Under the pieces are notes generated by a model. That model had not been told where the DNA came from and searched no databases. It saw only the letters and a list, made by a program, of their open reading frames with translations. Below, piece by piece: positions 48,576 through 57,762 of a stretch of 64,000 bases of DNA. The position numbers were made by a program, and so were the translations under genes. The DNA is from Mesostigma viride (taxonomy: Eukaryota > Streptophyta > Mesostigmatophyceae > Mesostigmatales > Mesostigmataceae), in contig RPFO01000027.1 of assembly GCA_009746045.1 (NCBI GenBank), positions 5,517,924-5,581,923 on the forward strand, given 5' to 3'. Within the stretch, counting starts at the first letter, position 1; each line of letters starts with the position of its first letter.

Positions 48576-51500
48576 ATGGTCGTGGTTAGCGGGAATCCTG
48601 CCAATTATAACCTGAGCACAGGGCTCGGAGAGGACACGGTGGACGAGCGAATTGCGGACCTCGAGAGCGATCTCCAGTCCCTTCAGCTGCAGGTCCATCC
48701 CTTCGACTCGCACATCACCGTTAACGGGGTCCGCTACGTATACCCGAGCGCCCCGACGCGAGTGAGACTGGGCGACAACTACAGCGAATGGACGGCCGTC
48801 ACGACAGGCGAGACAAGCGGGATGTTAGAGGTCGACGGGGGCATCGTCGCAGATTGGATTCGGATTTCCTCTTTGCGACTGCTCGACCAATACGCGACAA
48901 TTTCCGAGATCGTCGCAGACCGAATATTGACGCGCGATCAGATCGACTGGCTATTTGATAGGCACAGTGTTGGATACACCACATTGCCCAGCCCTAGCGC
49001 CATGTTCACGATCCAATACGAGAACGGCACCTTGTCTGCCCCTGGAACTACGTTCACGATCACAAACAATCAGGATATCCGCATACTTCTTCCCTACACG
49101 GTCACGGGAGGAGACAGCGACGGGAAATGCACGTACCAAGTCCAGGTTCTTGGGGCTTTGGATCCGATCAACGCAAGCCAGACTGTAGACGGTCCTCACA
49201 TGGACGAAATCCATTTTGGAAGCACCGGTCATGCGTATTTTGGAAAACTGATGAGTTTCTCTCAGGTCGGGTTTGCGACGACTAGGGACCTGAATAGGAT
49301 GCAGAGACTCTCTAACGGCCTCCACATCACGCGCACATACGCCCCTCTAACGGCCTGGGACATAGGGCGGATCGACCAGCCGACCGAGAGTTACTGGAGA
49401 ACGACCGCGCCTTACCAGACGTGGGTCGTCGTCGGCGACGGCGGTGTGCCGCCTCTAAAGATAGGGATCAAGAACACAACGCCGTGGGCTTATCAACGGA
49501 AACTGCCCATCTCGTGGAAAGTCGACGATGTCGCGTTAACCGACGCCGCGGGTAGTTTCCAGCTTGACGTGGACGGGGGACTGCGCGGAGAGGACGCGGT
49601 TACGTGCGCGTTGACGTCGGCGGATCATGGGAAACTCGTGTCGGCCGATGTGACGATCTACAATGACGCGACGATGACGACGTCTACTACCCAGCGAAAA
49701 ATGGCTGTTGTGGGCTTAGTGAAGACAGACCCGCTCGTCCCAGCGATTCGAACACCCAGCCATTACTTCACGACGACAAGACCGGCGAGGATCGGCGTGC
49801 AGATGTACGCAGACCATTCCACGGGATGGGGCGACGGCGCGCAGACGCCCGCAAATTACGAGATCGTCGCGGACGGGTCCGTGATCGGATCCGTGACCGG
49901 CGCCGGGGTTTGGGACTATCTTCTGCCACACTCGTCGCAGGAGACGGTCCAAATCACGCCTCGTTTCTCGTGTCCTCGCGACGCCCCGCACTTGACCGGA
50001 GAGACCGTGACGGTAAGCGGACCGTCCAAGACGTTCCATAGCCTCCTGCATTTCTCGCGAGATCCCGCTACGACTTTGCAGCCGACACACGACAAGTACG
50101 AGCTCGTGACCACCCCAGCGAGTTTTTACGCGCTGGCCGCGAACGATGTCACACCTCCTGAGAAGTGCGTCGTGTTCAGCGACCAGGAAATCGACGGTCC
50201 GTTTGTCCTGTGTTTCGAAATGATCGTCCCGTCCGGCACCGCATTTGTCTCGCTCTCGGATCACAACGACATAACGGGAAAGTACCACCCCGCTTTCACG
50301 GACGGTCACAACTGCTGGAGGAATCAAGGAGCAGCCGACAACTGGTGGTCGGTTTGTGGGATCAATATCGACAAGACGAACGGGAAGATCGGGCTATATC
50401 AAAACCGGAAGATCGCCACTGAGTATACACTCGACACGACGTGGGCAAGTAAGACGATCTTCTGGATAGCGTTTAGGAGACGGTCCGATGGTTTAATTGA
50501 TCGATACATCTCCTATTCCGCTCCCACTGGTCTGAGCAGTATGACTAAGCTAGTGAATTCCGCGGCAGGCATTTTTACAGCCTCGCCGAGCGGGATTGTA
50601 GCTCCGTACGCGCCTGGTCAGGTCAGAATAGTATTCCATCTAGACAGCGCCCAACAGACTATCATCAACTCGTGCGAGGTAGTGGACAACACAACAAATA
50701 CCGAGTTTGTGTCCATCACATCGACGAACCCAACTGGTCTTTATTCGACTTCTGGAGACACGATACGTGTAACACACCGCGGAACTATCGGGTTATACAG
50801 TTCGATCATGGGTCGTTACGCACTCTCTGCACCCGTCCCAGGCGAGCCGAACCTATACTATCGAATCCTTACACTCTCAAAAAGCAACATCGTCCATGCC
50901 GTTGTCAAGTTGCCGTCATACGACTATGGGAACGTTCCGATGACGTACCAAGTTTCCGTATACGGGATACTACCAGATCTCCCACATATTCAAAAATTCA
51001 CAGTGAAGCTTTATTACGATTACCCGTCGCTAAATGCTACCAATACACCAAGCACCGCTATACTCGGTCAGGACTGGGCCGGAGGAACAGTTATTAGCTA
51101 TGCGTCAACTAATTCTTCAGGGTATAGGTTTGTCTACATGCAGTGCCAGCGACCTACGTCTTTCGCACCGTCTAATGGCGGTCTCACACATTTATTCACG
51201 GCTACATTCGCTCCGAAAAGCGGCTTTAACCCCGATATCCCCTTGATATGGTTGGACCTATCAACTGCAGAATTTTACGGCGAAGGGGATATAAATCCAA
51301 CATGGACGTCGAATTTTGACGAGGCCGTATACACAGATGAGCGAGAGGTTCATAGAATCCCGTTCACGATTAGAGGGATGCGAACGGTGGCCTACGACTA
51401 CATGCAGCCCGAGCTCTGGGAACTGGGCCCGAAAGGTGTCGCGAGCTTCCGTGACGAAACGGGCGCTGTCATACCGTCGCTGACAACACTCGCGTCCTTC

Positions 51501-51812
51501 TATTTCCGGGTCCAATTCACGCAAGGCGCGCCGGCTCTCCTGGACATCGGCCATCCCTACAGACTCTTGTCAGACGCGGTTGGTCTCGTGTATGGCCCGG
51601 ACACGGCTGGTAGGCTGATAATCGGACCGTCCTGGCGAGTTGCTCCCGGTTTTGACGAATCCGACGGAGTCTACGAAATCCTGTTGGTGGTGGACAAGCC
51701 ACTCGGTTCAGGTAGCGCCGTGGTGTACCTGTACCCGCCTGCGAATTACAGGTCAAAATCCGGGGTTCACGCCAGCGGCGAGGTGTTTGCGCCTATCCAA
51801 TGGACCGTTTAA
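48576..51812 (+). CDS. Large surface/fibre-like protein, second copy
   Basis: Identical 1078-aa translation to 31062-34298. In this copy the clean downstream structural genes follow directly, showing the natural gene order of the virus. Confidence 0.6.
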   Translation: MVVVSGNPANYNLSTGLGEDTVDERIADLESDLQSLQLQVHPFDSHITVNGVRYVYPSAPTRVRLGDNYSEWTAVTTGETSGMLEVDGGIVADWIRISSLRLLDQYATISEIVADRILTRDQIDWLFDRHSVGYTTLPSPSAMFTIQYENGTLSAPGTTFTITNNQDIRILLPYTVTGGDSDGKCTYQVQVLGALDPINASQTVDGPHMDEIHFGSTGHAYFGKLMSFSQVGFATTRDLNRMQRLSNGLHITRTYAPLTAWDIGRIDQPTESYWRTTAPYQTWVVVGDGGVPPLKIGIKNTTPWAYQRKLPISWKVDDVALTDAAGSFQLDVDGGLRGEDAVTCALTSADHGKLVSADVTIYNDATMTTSTTQRKMAVVGLVKTDPLVPAIRTPSHYFTTTRPARIGVQMYADHSTGWGDGAQTPANYEIVADGSVIGSVTGAGVWDYLLPHSSQETVQITPRFSCPRDAPHLTGETVTVSGPSKTFHSLLHFSRDPATTLQPTHDKYELVTTPASFYALAANDVTPPEKCVVFSDQEIDGPFVLCFEMIVPSGTAFVSLSDHNDITGKYHPAFTDGHNCWRNQGAADNWWSVCGINIDKTNGKIGLYQNRKIATEYTLDTTWASKTIFWIAFRRRSDGLIDRYISYSAPTGLSSMTKLVNSAAGIFTASPSGIVAPYAPGQVRIVFHLDSAQQTIINSCEVVDNTTNTEFVSITSTNPTGLYSTSGDTIRVTHRGTIGLYSSIMGRYALSAPVPGEPNLYYRILTLSKSNIVHAVVKLPSYDYGNVPMTYQVSVYGILPDLPHIQKFTVKLYYDYPSLNATNTPSTAILGQDWAGGTVISYASTNSSGYRFVYMQCQRPTSFAPSNGGLTHLFTATFAPKSGFNPDIPLIWLDLSTAEFYGEGDINPTWTSNFDEAVYTDEREVHRIPFTIRGMRTVAYDYMQPELWELGPKGVASFRDETGAVIPSLTTLASFYFRVQFTQGAPALLDIGHPYRLLSDAVGLVYGPDTAGRLIIGPSWRVAPGFDESDGVYEILLVVDKPLGSGSAVVYLYPPANYRSKSGVHASGEVFAPIQWTV

Positions 51813-51842
51813 AAATCTCGTCGCTACATTATAACGCACACA

Positions 51843-52364
51843 ATGCATCGGAAGAACGCTAAACGCCCAAGTAAGAAAGCACACAAGCCTCGCCGCAAGG
51901 TCCGCACCACTGCCCAAATGCCCACAACGAGCACGATGACCAACTCCATCATCATCCACTCGACCCCGGTGCGCCGACCCGCCAAGAAAGGCAAAGTCGC
52001 CGAGACCCGCGGGTTCAGGGACGCGATGTTGATGTCCGCCATCATGGCAAACGCGAAACCTGTCGCGTACCCTCCCTTGTCCGCCTATGACCAAAAACCT
52101 GAAGCGGCCGCTCCAGTGTCTGTCCCAGTAGCACCACCAGTAGCTGCCTCGCCAGAACCAGCGAGACTTGAAGGCGGGTCGCGATTTTCTAGTATCGACT
52201 ATGAATGTGCGGATTGCGGGTTAAAGCCAAAATCAAATACACAACAAGGACTGAACCAGCATCTGAGAGCCATGATCAAGAAGAAGGAACCGAAGCACGT
52301 ATCCGGGGCCCTTAGACGGGGGGAGCTTACTGGTATTAGTGGGTCTCGTGAATCTCCTCTGTAA
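51843..52364 (+). CDS. Basic protein with a C2H2-like zinc finger
   Basis: 173 aa, ATG at 51843 with ACATTATAACG upstream. The N-terminus is strongly basic (MHRKNAKRPSKKAHKPRRKV), the middle is Pro/Ala-rich (APVSVPVAPPVAASPEPA), and near the C-terminus YECADCGLKPKSNTQQGLNQ followed by HLRAMIKKKEPKH gives C-x2-C-x12-H...H, a zinc-finger spacing. It lies between the surface-protein and capsid genes. Likely DNA-binding, either as a regulator or as a core protein that packages DNA; both are inference. This is the only clean copy. Confidence 0.65.
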   Translation: MHRKNAKRPSKKAHKPRRKVRTTAQMPTTSTMTNSIIIHSTPVRRPAKKGKVAETRGFRDAMLMSAIMANAKPVAYPPLSAYDQKPEAAAPVSVPVAPPVAASPEPARLEGGSRFSSIDYECADCGLKPKSNTQQGLNQHLRAMIKKKEPKHVSGALRRGELTGISGSRESPL

Positions 52365-52393
52365 AAATTTCGAATGCTATATTGCAAAGGTCT

Positions 52394-52705
52394 ATGAATA
52401 TGGACAACCTCTTTTCCGACGCCGAGATGCTGCAGATCGCCCAGTGGATGACACTCTACCCCGACACCCCTCGCGAGTTCATCGAGGCAGCCATGCTGTA
52501 CTGTAGGAGCAAGCCGCTCACCGGGAAGGAGAGGAGGGTCCTCAAGAGGAAATCGCGCGGGCTTGCGGGAGAGAGTGGCAAGGTCCTGATCCACGGCAAG
52601 AACGAAATAACTTCTGAAGTCATAGTAGAGAATGAAGGAGTACGTTCAGGAGTGCAGGACGTTGACGCTGAGGACCGAGAACAGGACCAGGGGCGGTCTC
52701 CATGA
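52394..52705 (+). CDS. Small protein of unknown function
   Basis: About 103 aa from MNMDNLFSDAEMLQIAQWMT. The N-terminal half is helical, and a basic patch follows (KERRVLKRKSRG). The end overlaps the start of the penton gene by 74 nt in another frame, which suggests coupled expression. No family recognised. Confidence 0.55.
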   Translation: MNMDNLFSDAEMLQIAQWMTLYPDTPREFIEAAMLYCRSKPLTGKERRVLKRKSRGLAGESGKVLIHGKNEITSEVIVENEGVRSGVQDVDAEDREQDQGRSP

Positions 52706-53489
52706 TCCAATTTGGGACATCCCTGCTGGCCTGCTAGAGGATTACCACGACGTGGGGCTGACCCTGCTGACGATTCCCTACGAGCAGACACACATCAACA
52801 GCAATAACAACACCTTTGAGGTCACGATGGCGACGGCGCACACGGTCTCGCTGCCGGTCGGGTCGTGGACCACCATCGAGAACCGCCAGAACATCGAGAC
52901 GACTTTATTGACAATCGACAGCAGCTTCACAGTCACCTATGATCGGGCCAATAGTCGGTACACGTTCGTTGCAGAGAGTCCGTTCCAGTTCCTGGTTGGC
53001 GAGTCGGTCGGGCGGGTCCTCGGGCTAACACCCGGCATTCATCAGTCGAATGACCAGTTCGTCGTTTACAGCAACCGACCAGCCACGAACGGGCGGCTGC
53101 GGGCCGTGTATGTTTACTCGGACATCGTGCGCGGGAATGTGGTTTCGGCGACCCACGGGACGGTCTACGGCGGTCTGTTGGCGTGTTGTCCGAACCTGTC
53201 CAAATTTCTCGAGCCCATCATATGGCAGGCGCAGAGTCCACTGTGGCAGCACTTGCGAGACTCACCTAGGTCGATCAGCCTGCGCCTGTTAGACGAGGAC
53301 GACGCACCGATCCAGCTGTACAGCGACTGGGTGGTTCAGCTGACTTTCCGGATATCCCCGCAAAAGGCCATGGGGGTCGAGGCGCGGAAGATCGGGGGTA
53401 TTCTCAAGTACATGGCGCTCGACAAGGACGTTCTGCCTGCGAGAAGATTATCTAACCAGGTAGGTATAAACGAAGAGGATGAAGCTTGA
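52632..53489 (+). CDS. Minor capsid (penton-like) protein
   Basis: 285 aa from MKEYVQECRTLTLRTENR. Beta-rich, with DYHDVGLTLLTIPYEQT, then a C-terminal jelly-roll-like end (SISLRLLDEDDAPIQLYSDW, VVQLTFRI), the pattern seen in penton proteins of PLVs and virophages. It precedes the major capsid gene, as usual in this virus group. It would form the five-fold vertices. Its end overlaps the next gene by 11 nt. The assignment rests on pattern and context, without a search. Confidence 0.7.
   Translation: MKEYVQECRTLTLRTENRTRGGLHDPIWDIPAGLLEDYHDVGLTLLTIPYEQTHINSNNNTFEVTMATAHTVSLPVGSWTTIENRQNIETTLLTIDSSFTVTYDRANSRYTFVAESPFQFLVGESVGRVLGLTPGIHQSNDQFVVYSNRPATNGRLRAVYVYSDIVRGNVVSATHGTVYGGLLACCPNLSKFLEPIIWQAQSPLWQHLRDSPRSISLRLLDEDDAPIQLYSDWVVQLTFRISPQKAMGVEARKIGGILKYMALDKDVLPARRLSNQVGINEEDEA
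53462..53469 (+). promoter_or_regulatory. AGGTATAA box before the 94-aa gene
   Basis: Lies inside the end of the penton gene, 9 nt before the ATG at 53479, matching the recombinase-gene box. Confidence 0.5.
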
Positions 53490-53763
53490 TTTCGGCAAAG
53501 TCGTGAGCACCGCGCGTAAAATCGGACACATGGCGGGGGATGCGATCAGGAAAGTCGGTGAGGGCGCGCGGTTCATCAAGGGTGCCGCCGGTGCCGCGGA
53601 CGCAGCTCTCGGGCACGTTCCCAGCAAACTCATCGAAAGCTCCCCAGTCTTGGGAACGGTCTACAAGGCCGCGAAGACCGGACTCGACGCCCTTTCGCAC
53701 ATCGAGAGGAAGGTGGACGCGCACAGGGCGTCCAACCCGCTGCTTGGTAAGTTCCTAAGCTAG
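53479..53763 (+). CDS. Small basic amphipathic protein
   Basis: 94 aa, MKLDFGKVVSTARKIGHMAG onward, rich in Gly, Ala and Lys with repeated amphipathic helices (AGDAIRKVGEGARFIKGAAG; AAKTGLDALSHIERKV). It has no clear membrane anchor. Placed between penton and major capsid genes, it is probably a minor virion protein; a membrane-active role like that of adenovirus protein VI is a speculative alternative. Confidence 0.6.
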   Translation: MKLDFGKVVSTARKIGHMAGDAIRKVGEGARFIKGAAGAADAALGHVPSKLIESSPVLGTVYKAAKTGLDALSHIERKVDAHRASNPLLGKFLS

Positions 53764-53785
53764 CCGGATTTTTATCTAAGGTAGA

Positions 53786-53793
53786 AGGTATAC
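53786..53793 (+). promoter_or_regulatory. AGGTATAC box before the major capsid gene
   Basis: AGGTATAC followed by AACACACACC and the ATG at 53804, very like the primase-helicase box (AGGTATAC, then ACACATTCATC, then ATG). Confidence 0.6.
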
Positions 53794-53803
53794 AACACAC
53801 ACC

Positions 53804-55048
53804 ATGTCTTCTGACGGTTCTTGGTACAATCGCGCGATCCCGAAGTCCATGCAGTACCTCATTAAGACGCTCGGTCAGCACTCCACGTCCCGCGTACAGC
53901 TCTCCACGCTCTCCGCCAACTCCGGCATCAAGCAGGGGTCGGTGGTGGCGGTCCGGCTGCCTACCCATGGGTTTGCCGACCTTCACTCGTTCGCCATGTT
54001 CTTTGAAGCGACACCGACTACGACGGCTGGTTTTTGCAAGTTTCCACCGTACACGTCTTCGCTCATCAGGCGGCTCGAGGTGCTGGTTGGTGGCCAGTCT
54101 GTGGACTCGATCAACGATTACGCCCAGCTCTTCAACACTTTGTTGACGGTCCATGGAGGACAGGGATTTATCAACTCTCAGGGGCCTGCCGGTTGGTCTC
54201 TCAACGACACGGCTAACGTAACCCTGACAGAAAACACGGCACAAAAGGGTATTATTGACAACTGGCTCGGGTTCTTGTCCGGCGACCCTCGAATCATCGA
54301 CCTCAGTCTCTTTCCACCGATCGAGATCCGCATCACGCTCATGGACGGCGGGGTGATGATCCCAGGAGCTGCTGCTGGTGGTGGTGTTGCGGCTGGGGCT
54401 GGTCTCGGGTTTGAGCTGAATGACATCCATTTCTCGATCGACACGTACAGGTTCCAAGAGGATGTGGTCTCTCAGATCTTCGCGTCTCGGCTGGCTGAGG
54501 GTGGCACCTTGCCGTTCAGGTGGAAGACCTGGCAATCGACCAAACAGACGATTCCCGGCGACACCTACAGCATCAAGGCTACCCTCTCGTCAGCATCCGC
54601 GTCAAAGTTGTTGGCCGTCCAGGTAGCAGCCGCAGCTGATGTGGCAAACGCGCGATACAACACCATGTTCGCGCACACCGCCGACGGCCTCACCGGATTC
54701 CAGTTCGACATCAACGGCAGCAATCAGACACCAGCGTACAGGATGGGCATCACAGAGGCATGGGTGAACCTGGTTAGCGCCTTCAATGACCAGGGGAACA
54801 GTCTGTCGTGCGCAAGGGCAGACATCAATCCCGAGACATGGGCTGGTAGCGATTTCGTCATGGCTTGTCACCTCAACATGCCATGTGCTGGCGCCGAGTA
54901 CCAGAGCGGTCTCGATCTACGGGGCACTGCATCGGTAGTGACTCTGCGCGTCGACAGCGCGGGTGCGGGTCATGTCTCGTACATCTTCGTAGAGATGGAG
55001 GCGAAGATGGACGTCGGCGCAGGGCGGCAGGCGGCCGTGTACCTGTAA
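53804..55048 (+). CDS. MCP: Major capsid protein (double jelly-roll type)
   Basis: 414 aa from MSSDGSWYNRAIPKSMQYLI. Segments fit PLV major capsid proteins: an N-terminal YLIKTLGQHSTSRVQLSTLS, the jelly-roll strands LHSFAMFFEATPTT and SLIRRLEVLVGGQSVDSIND (a well-conserved element in this group), an ASRLAEGGTLPFRWKTWQ region, and a C-terminal VTLRVDSAGAGHVSYIFVEM. Length is at the short end for the family. It would build the icosahedral shell. Only one clean copy exists in the window. The family call is by eye; a structure-based search would confirm it. Confidence 0.85.
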   Translation: MSSDGSWYNRAIPKSMQYLIKTLGQHSTSRVQLSTLSANSGIKQGSVVAVRLPTHGFADLHSFAMFFEATPTTTAGFCKFPPYTSSLIRRLEVLVGGQSVDSINDYAQLFNTLLTVHGGQGFINSQGPAGWSLNDTANVTLTENTAQKGIIDNWLGFLSGDPRIIDLSLFPPIEIRITLMDGGVMIPGAAAGGGVAAGAGLGFELNDIHFSIDTYRFQEDVVSQIFASRLAEGGTLPFRWKTWQSTKQTIPGDTYSIKATLSSASASKLLAVQVAAAADVANARYNTMFAHTADGLTGFQFDINGSNQTPAYRMGITEAWVNLVSAFNDQGNSLSCARADINPETWAGSDFVMACHLNMPCAGAEYQSGLDLRGTASVVTLRVDSAGAGHVSYIFVEMEAKMDVGAGRQAAVYL

Positions 55049-55078
55049 AAATGTCTGATGGTTAGTGTATAGCATTCG

Positions 55079-55243
55079 ATGGATTATCTCAAGGACCCGC
55101 GATACACCGCGAATCCTCTCAACAGAGTCACGCTGGTCTTCGACACCCCTGAGCTGGCCGATAATGGCACGGCGACTAACTTGCCGGCCAAGAAGGGCCC
55201 GCTGATGGAACCCAAGTTCCAGTATCCTCTGCCAAAAAAATAG
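55079..55243 (+). CDS. 54-aa protein of unknown function
   Basis: Short frame MDYLKDPRYTANPLNRVTLV...FQYPLPKK with ATG at 55079 and a TATAG word 6-10 nt before it (GTGTATAGCATTCG). It fills the gap between the capsid and adhesin genes, its composition is protein-like, and Pro/Lys at the C-terminus stand out. Possibly a small virion component. Confidence 0.5.
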   Translation: MDYLKDPRYTANPLNRVTLVFDTPELADNGTATNLPAKKGPLMEPKFQYPLPKK

Positions 55244-55269
55244 TGTCATTGTGGTAGTATACTAGCTCC

Positions 55270-56961
55270 ATGTCGTTTGAGTATGGTGTTTGTCCTGCTT
55301 TGATGCGGAAGAAGCGTAACCCGGTAAGAATAGCGCCGTCAATCACATTAACAGCTACAGGAGGATCATATCCCAGCGCCTCCCCGATTGCAGTTACAGC
55401 AACATTCAGCCAACCAGTCACCGGTTTCGCCTTGGGTGATATCGCTGTCATAAATGGTACTGCATCCGGTTTAACGGGTAGCGACACCTCCTACACGTTC
55501 ACGGTGACTCCGGCAGTCGCTTATTCACTGACAACCGTCAGCGTTGGAGCAAACGCAGCAATCAACACGCTAGGAATCGGCAACACGGCCTCCTCCACCC
55601 TCTCCTTCACGTACTCGCCCCCTCCGACGGTGACTCTCGCGACGACCGCGGGCTCGACGCCCACCACCAGTTCCGTGGACGTGACCGCCACGTTCAGCAG
55701 GTCCGTCACGGGGTTCGAGCTGGGCGATATCACGGTGACAAACGGGACAGCCGCCAACCTGACCGGCAGCGGGGCGTCGTACGCCTTCCAGGTGACGCCA
55801 ACTACAGCCAATTCTGCCACGAACGTTAGCGTGGGCGCGGGTGCTGTTGTTGACGCATCGACAGGGAACGCCAACGTGGCATCTAACACACTGTCGTTCA
55901 CGTACTCGGCGAATCCGTCGGTGACTCTTGCGTCCGGAACCCCGACGGGTGCCGTTTACCCAGTCACGGCCACTTTTAGCACGTCGGTCGCCGGGTTCTC
56001 GTTGGGCGACATCACCGTAACCAACGGAACCGCGTCCAACTTGTTGGGAAGTGGCGCCACGTACACGTTCGACGTGACCCCTACCATGTCTGACTTCGCG
56101 ACGACGGTAAGCATGGGCGCGGGCACCGTGACGAGCGCGACGTCAGGGCTTGGAAACACGACATCAAACACACTGTCATTCACGTACAATTACAACCCGG
56201 CAACGGACCCCGCACTGTTCGCGTGGTACGATCCGTCCGACAGCGCCACGATGTTCAGCGACACGTCCGGCACGACCCAGCAAAACACGGCGGGCGGGAA
56301 TGTGATGCGGATGAACGACAAGGGGCCGAACGGGTACCACGTGACGCAGGCAACTTCCACCAAATGCCCTACGCTGGATACGGCTGAACTGAACTCGAAA
56401 CGGTCCCTCCGCTTTATCAACTCGCGGTCTGGCTTGTTAGAGACCGTGAACAATTTCTGGAACACTGTCGGTGTCAATGCGAGCATCCTCCTAGTCGCCA
56501 AACAGCTAACGACTGCGACGTATCCAGTAGTAGGGGGGTATACGGGTATTAGAGGGTATATGCTTGGATCGTCGAACGGCAATTGTTATCTCATGTCTTA
56601 TCAGTCAGAGGCACAGACCGTTCTCCTATTCGCTCCCGGTTCTGTATACGAAACCGTGAGCACAAGGGCTCAGTTCTTTGACAACAAGGCACACGTCATG
56701 GCGATTTCATGCAACAGCAGTACAAACGCACTTTTCACCCGCTTCGACGGACGAGCTGGTTATAACAGAATCGGATCGGACCCTACAACTGGTTCAGGAA
56801 ATCTCTCTATTGGAGGAGACTCGGTCAACGCGAGTCGTGCCTTTGACGGGTGGATCGGCGAGATCCTAATCTACAACACCGCCAAAACGTCAGCGGAGCT
56901 TGAACGGATCCGCGGATACCTCGTGGCCAAGTGGGGCACTCCCGCCGCCATCCCAGCGTAG
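55270..56961 (+). CDS. Adhesin-like protein: Ig-like repeats plus LamG-like lectin domain
   Basis: 563 aa, ATG at 55270 with AGTATAC 9 nt upstream. After a short basic start come three ~95-residue repeats (about residues 18-117, 118-216 and 217-305), each with the pattern (V/I)TATFS-x-(S/P)V(T/A)GF-x-LGDI-x-V-NGTA-x-L-GS and ending TLSFTY. These resemble bacterial Ig-like domains of large adhesins. The C-terminal ~250 residues (from about DPALFAWYDPSDSATMFSD) look like a concanavalin-A/LamG-type carbohydrate-binding domain, ending FDGWIGEILIYN and LERIRGYLVAKWG, as in phage and bacterial surface proteins. Probably a virion spike that binds the algal surface, with parts acquired from bacteria or phages (inference). 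Confidence 0.75.
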   Translation: MSFEYGVCPALMRKKRNPVRIAPSITLTATGGSYPSASPIAVTATFSQPVTGFALGDIAVINGTASGLTGSDTSYTFTVTPAVAYSLTTVSVGANAAINTLGIGNTASSTLSFTYSPPPTVTLATTAGSTPTTSSVDVTATFSRSVTGFELGDITVTNGTAANLTGSGASYAFQVTPTTANSATNVSVGAGAVVDASTGNANVASNTLSFTYSANPSVTLASGTPTGAVYPVTATFSTSVAGFSLGDITVTNGTASNLLGSGATYTFDVTPTMSDFATTVSMGAGTVTSATSGLGNTTSNTLSFTYNYNPATDPALFAWYDPSDSATMFSDTSGTTQQNTAGGNVMRMNDKGPNGYHVTQATSTKCPTLDTAELNSKRSLRFINSRSGLLETVNNFWNTVGVNASILLVAKQLTTATYPVVGGYTGIRGYMLGSSNGNCYLMSYQSEAQTVLLFAPGSVYETVSTRAQFFDNKAHVMAISCNSSTNALFTRFDGRAGYNRIGSDPTTGSGNLSIGGDSVNASRAFDGWIGEILIYNTAKTSAELERIRGYLVAKWGTPAAIPA

Positions 56962-57009
56962 AGAACTTTAAGACTAGAACTATTATCTCTTATAAGTTGT
57001 AATAAAGCC

Positions 57010-57504
57010 ATGGATTATCCCACAATTTACCAAATCGCTTTAGATTCTGTCGCGTCACAGAACACAATCGACGAGTACAATGGAATTTATTCTTTCGATA
57101 TCAAGCCAGACCCAAGAGCGCCTATCATAGACAGCACATGGCGCGGAGGGGTCCATTTCGCATATCTCAAGGACGTGGAAAACCAAGAAAATTACTCGCT
57201 TGTCGGACTAGTTTCTTCAAGTTTTTCTGGAGGAGAGCATAACCCACAAGACAGTGTCGTGCTATGTACGGAAGAATGCAAAGATGTTGCCGCCTCGTAC
57301 ACCGTGATAAACGACCATGCATTTTTCAACCTAAAAAACGATCACTTGTTTAGGAATGGCGGGAGACTCGAGATCGGTTTAGTGCACATTGACAGAGGAG
57401 TTGATGACAAACAATTCATCCCACTAACCCACGAGTCGTTTCTTTGCATCTTGCGTTTTGAGAAAATTCGCGGGTTCGACAAGTGCAAGTGCCATCACAA
57501 GTAG
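57010..57504 (+). CDS. Unknown viral protein, 164 aa
   Basis: MDYPTIYQIALDSVASQNTI onward. Mixed alpha/beta composition, acidic, with cysteines near the middle (VLCTEEC) and at the end (CKCHHK). The upstream region has CTTATAAG about 17 nt before the ATG. AT-richer codon use than the capsid genes. No family recognised. Confidence 0.6.
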   Translation: MDYPTIYQIALDSVASQNTIDEYNGIYSFDIKPDPRAPIIDSTWRGGVHFAYLKDVENQENYSLVGLVSSSFSGGEHNPQDSVVLCTEECKDVAASYTVINDHAFFNLKNDHLFRNGGRLEIGLVHIDRGVDDKQFIPLTHESFLCILRFEKIRGFDKCKCHHK

Positions 57505-57538
57505 GTTAAAAAAGCTCAACATAGGTTGAAACACTTCT

Positions 57539-57721
57539 ATGGGCAACTGTTTAAAGCTTGGTTACGAGTACTCAGAAATTCTGGAGGAGTCAATAAGGAG
57601 GATTAGAAGGAGCCCGACGTACAGGCGCGCCTATGAGGTCGTGTACGCCCCTTTTGAAATCGCGCCAGACTCCGAGGGCACTCCGACTCCCGCCCCATCC
57701 CCTGATAATAAACATAACTAA
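57539..57721 (+). CDS. Small protein with an N-myristoylation/palmitoylation-type start
   Basis: 60 aa, MGNCLKLGYEYSEILEESIR onward. Gly2 followed by Asn, Cys and a basic residue is a standard myristoylation plus palmitoylation signal, which would attach the protein to a membrane. A basic helix (RRIRRSPTYRRAYE) and a Pro-rich tail follow. A membrane-bound viral product active in entry, assembly or host signalling is possible; I do not recognise a family. Confidence 0.55.
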   Translation: MGNCLKLGYEYSEILEESIRRIRRSPTYRRAYEVVYAPFEIAPDSEGTPTPAPSPDNKHN

Positions 57722-57762
57722 TCAATAAAATTTTCTTTTCGTGAATCTATACAGCTTCCAAC

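Noticed and set aside
24428-51812. Genuine gene-dosage duplication of the viral block
   Set aside because: Not excluded, but the noisy bridge and equal jump sizes make an assembly or replication-intermediate explanation more likely; kept as a finding rather than an annotation.
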